Source: an uncultured Flavobacteriaceae bacterium | Lineage (GTDB): Bacteria > Bacteroidota > Bacteroidia > Flavobacteriales > Flavobacteriaceae | Direction: 5' to 3' | Assembly (NCBI GenBank): GCA_947500385.1 | Contig: CANMSA010000001.1 | Coordinates: 372,001 to 436,000 of the forward strand | DNA: 64,000 nucleotides | Part shown: in pieces, positions 63,501 to 64,000 of the stretch | Position numbering within the stretch: the first letter of the stretch is position 1 | Layout: each line of letters opens with the position of its first letter | Notes under the pieces: generated by a model | Database searches by the model: none | Told to the model about the DNA's origin: nothing | Seen by the model: the letters and a program-made list of their open reading frames with translations, nothing else | Program-made: the position numbers and the translations under genes

Positions 63501-64000
63501 TCGCGTTCAATTAGGCTTTTTATACTTGTACTCCTAAGAAACTCAGCAGTTTCATGAATGGGACCTTCCTCAGGAGAGAACACCTGTTCTATATGCTCTT
63601 CAAATATTGACCAAGCATTGTCCGTGTTCGAGAAAAAATCCAACGTTTCCTGGTCTACCGCCAAATCATAATCGAGTGTTTCATCACCAAAGTATACTCT
63701 TATATACAAGGTTTCCGTAAGGGTATTTTGGCAATCAGGTGGACATGCCCGTTGTACATCCGGCATTTCTTTTTTCGCTATCCCTGCGCTAGCCCCCTGT
63801 TGCACCGTATGGGTCAATTCATGTGCCAACAAATGCTTGCCCGAAGCCGTATCTGGTCGGTATTTCCCTTCGTTAAAATAAATATCATTGCCATGGGTAA
63901 AAGCCTGAGCATTCAGGTCTTTGCTCATTTGTACTGCCTTGCTATCGGTATGGATGTTAACCCCACTGAAATCTGCTCCGATGCCCCCCTCCATCTGATT
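60584..64000 (-). CDS. DUF4157 polymorphic toxin with Tox-SHH-like nuclease C-terminus, partial
   Basis: The frame is open through the right edge, so the N-terminus is missing; more than 1138 codons are visible. At the right end lies the DUF4157 core (GADFSGVNIHTDSKAVQMSK, GNDIYFNEGKYRPD, HELTHTVQQ). A long acidic helical region with Asp/Glu-rich blocks follows, then two hydrophobic stretches (LVAGMVSLSVASMLVPGVGG and MWAWIGLGVSIVLEVGEVAL) like those that precede toxin tips. The C-terminal ~115 residues contain QSHHGIQDTWA and a basic, His-containing GSPHQRITARQASR, as in the Tox-SHH HNH/EndoVII nucleases. A SUKH immunity gene follows by 15 bp. It probably delivers a DNase or RNase. Confidence 0.8.
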   Translation of the reverse strand, partial: NQMEGGIGADFSGVNIHTDSKAVQMSKDLNAQAFTHGNDIYFNEGKYRPDTASGKHLLAHELTHTVQQGASAGIAKKEMPDVQRACPPDCQNTLTETLYIRVYFGDETLDYDLAVDQETLDFFSNTDNAWSIFEEHIEQVFSPEEGPIHETAEFLRSTSIKSLIERDARAWARVGGVIEMPLLEARISARIRSITENVILYKLEEYLENNTNYDPAAIDWNVVIPALQARLPWEPENLMQASDFDLYQLVLSIMLSEVSGNDPVAGAISPDLDEFEGIVYSDFVLRTLTVDDFTEETLQVHSEKFLFHWIPQIEAIQYVPENFNIEDFRPENSAEEIEAERELLLADFIEYDVPGLMISYLLDEWAVSGLSPEQWLEALDLENYKEGLLNHLVDKFMEFSLSDPDMLYALRFAAIEEGRFRSLVLYHTLAKGREMYNDTLADELTNTPIDELDTDIANIANNPYDYFTIATEIARATYNLLDSVVPGSAITKEIIDFGRNILNTLAYPAEMAGVFMLPQLFSTYSEFSDLIEEQERRAREAIRESVNVEFEDIAEVIENVADNANEFIENEWLEMLKTIAKEKLKRNRDEMQGMYDNWDIANYEFAIRLRAGAEEYQDIANNLEEDNYESIELNGEIVRKSDVSKLRDAATFMEDEAAIRLDPDGAEERKEELLEAIELYDSVKEDINDGDFDPLDYAGEVYDEARARLGISEFPEGTLTLQVLRGEVTAENNPFLARTIVAWHWKESSERAFEELLLVAGMVSLSVASMLVPGVGGILLKAIDLAVSIGMGVKDVVDAQEVLDMARMDTRQDIRRVTVEQAENALMWAWIGLGVSIVLEVGEVALARRLKVVGPGGVELPPATRRWENNLNPLTRRLFRDNPGLRRFYSEMNPAVRRLLTQCSSPCIPTRPRPSASDLGRLETLINRFPELQSHKGLREYLNHPLRRRNLTPAIDTIESVSDVADLERRLNRAIAVDNVVEPGATARLVGGRWEYSRPGGTKIWEYEVSNHGTLSGTRGTQNFFQSHHGIQDTWAKRIPGYRRNDCPAILLRDSKTGSPHQRITARQASRTRRAGRATRTYADERQLMIADMQAADVPTVHAQRIINDSDTYFGQLYRQIETTDPGSLVKYFGSWTP

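Noticed and set aside
54708-64000. Type VI secretion system or prophage tail
   Set aside because: No Hcp, VgrG, TssB/C, tail or phage genes are visible, while DUF4157 plus a single AAA+ ATPase point to an eCIS. The structural genes would be needed to decide finally.

Overview
The window is a piece of chromosome from a marine-type member of the Bacteroidota, most likely family Flavobacteriaceae. The evidence is a giant surface protein with a type IX secretion (T9SS) type B C-terminal domain beside PorP/SprF and OmpA genes, TonB-dependent receptors, 7TM-AraC regulators, LytS/LytTR signalling, KdsA, and promoters of the TTTG-N18-TAnnTTTG type. I cannot name the genus. I found no rRNA, tRNA, insertion sequence, integrase or CRISPR array.

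Layout. 1-21.6 kb is a minus-strand block: a partial NYN-domain protein, a class D beta-lactamase lipoprotein, an OmpA - PorP/SprF - giant adhesin module, two tandem OmpA paralogues, a lipoprotein with a polysaccharide-lyase-like fold, and a TonB-receptor-like barrel paired with a 1006-residue TPR protein. The adhesin holds exactly 36 tandem repeats of 38 residues (114 bp each). 21.7-32.5 kb is mostly plus strand: a small protein with FtsE, glycerate kinase, an AraC-type regulator with a secreted propeller lipoprotein, a SnoaL-like protein, an unusual HTH - membrane - serine-hydrolase fusion, a LamG-like/DUF1080 protein divergent from a membrane-tethered putative regulator, and polyphosphate glucokinase. 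32.8-36.2 kb holds three related leucine-rich-repeat (LRR) proteins without signal peptides. The largest has an extra helical domain and a eukaryote-like nuclear-localisation-type tail. 36.4-54.6 kb is mainly core: TypA/BipA, a TonB receptor, a LytS/LytTR two-component pair, KdsA, a DUF3857 transglutaminase-like protein with an apparent 5' frameshift, a sulfur module (SulP, MBL-rhodanese, YgaP-like), small membrane proteins, a DnaQ/GIY-YIG nuclease, a second 7TM-AraC regulator and a CPBP protease.

54.7-64.0 kb (minus strand, running off the right edge) is the most interesting part. It looks like the accessory and cargo end of an extracellular contractile injection system (eCIS) locus: an Afp15/PVC15-like AAA+ ATPase, two DUF4157 (eCIS core domain) proteins, a ParA-like ATPase, a soluble vanadium-dependent haloperoxidase with a complete active site, and a large DUF4157 polymorphic toxin. 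That toxin ends in a Tox-SHH-like nuclease domain and is followed 15 bp later by a SUKH (SMI1/KNR4) immunity gene. No sheath, tube or baseplate gene is visible here, so assignment to an eCIS depends on what lies to the right of base 64000.

Non-coding structure worth noting: a 74-nt double-stem hairpin midway between the divergent TonB receptor and histidine kinase genes (41.4 kb), a matching operator-like motif with the same 27-bp spacing to a promoter element upstream of both the AraC gene and the neighbouring lipoprotein gene, a hairpin covering the start codon of the CPBP protease gene, and a promoter placed so close to sulP that its mRNA should be leaderless.
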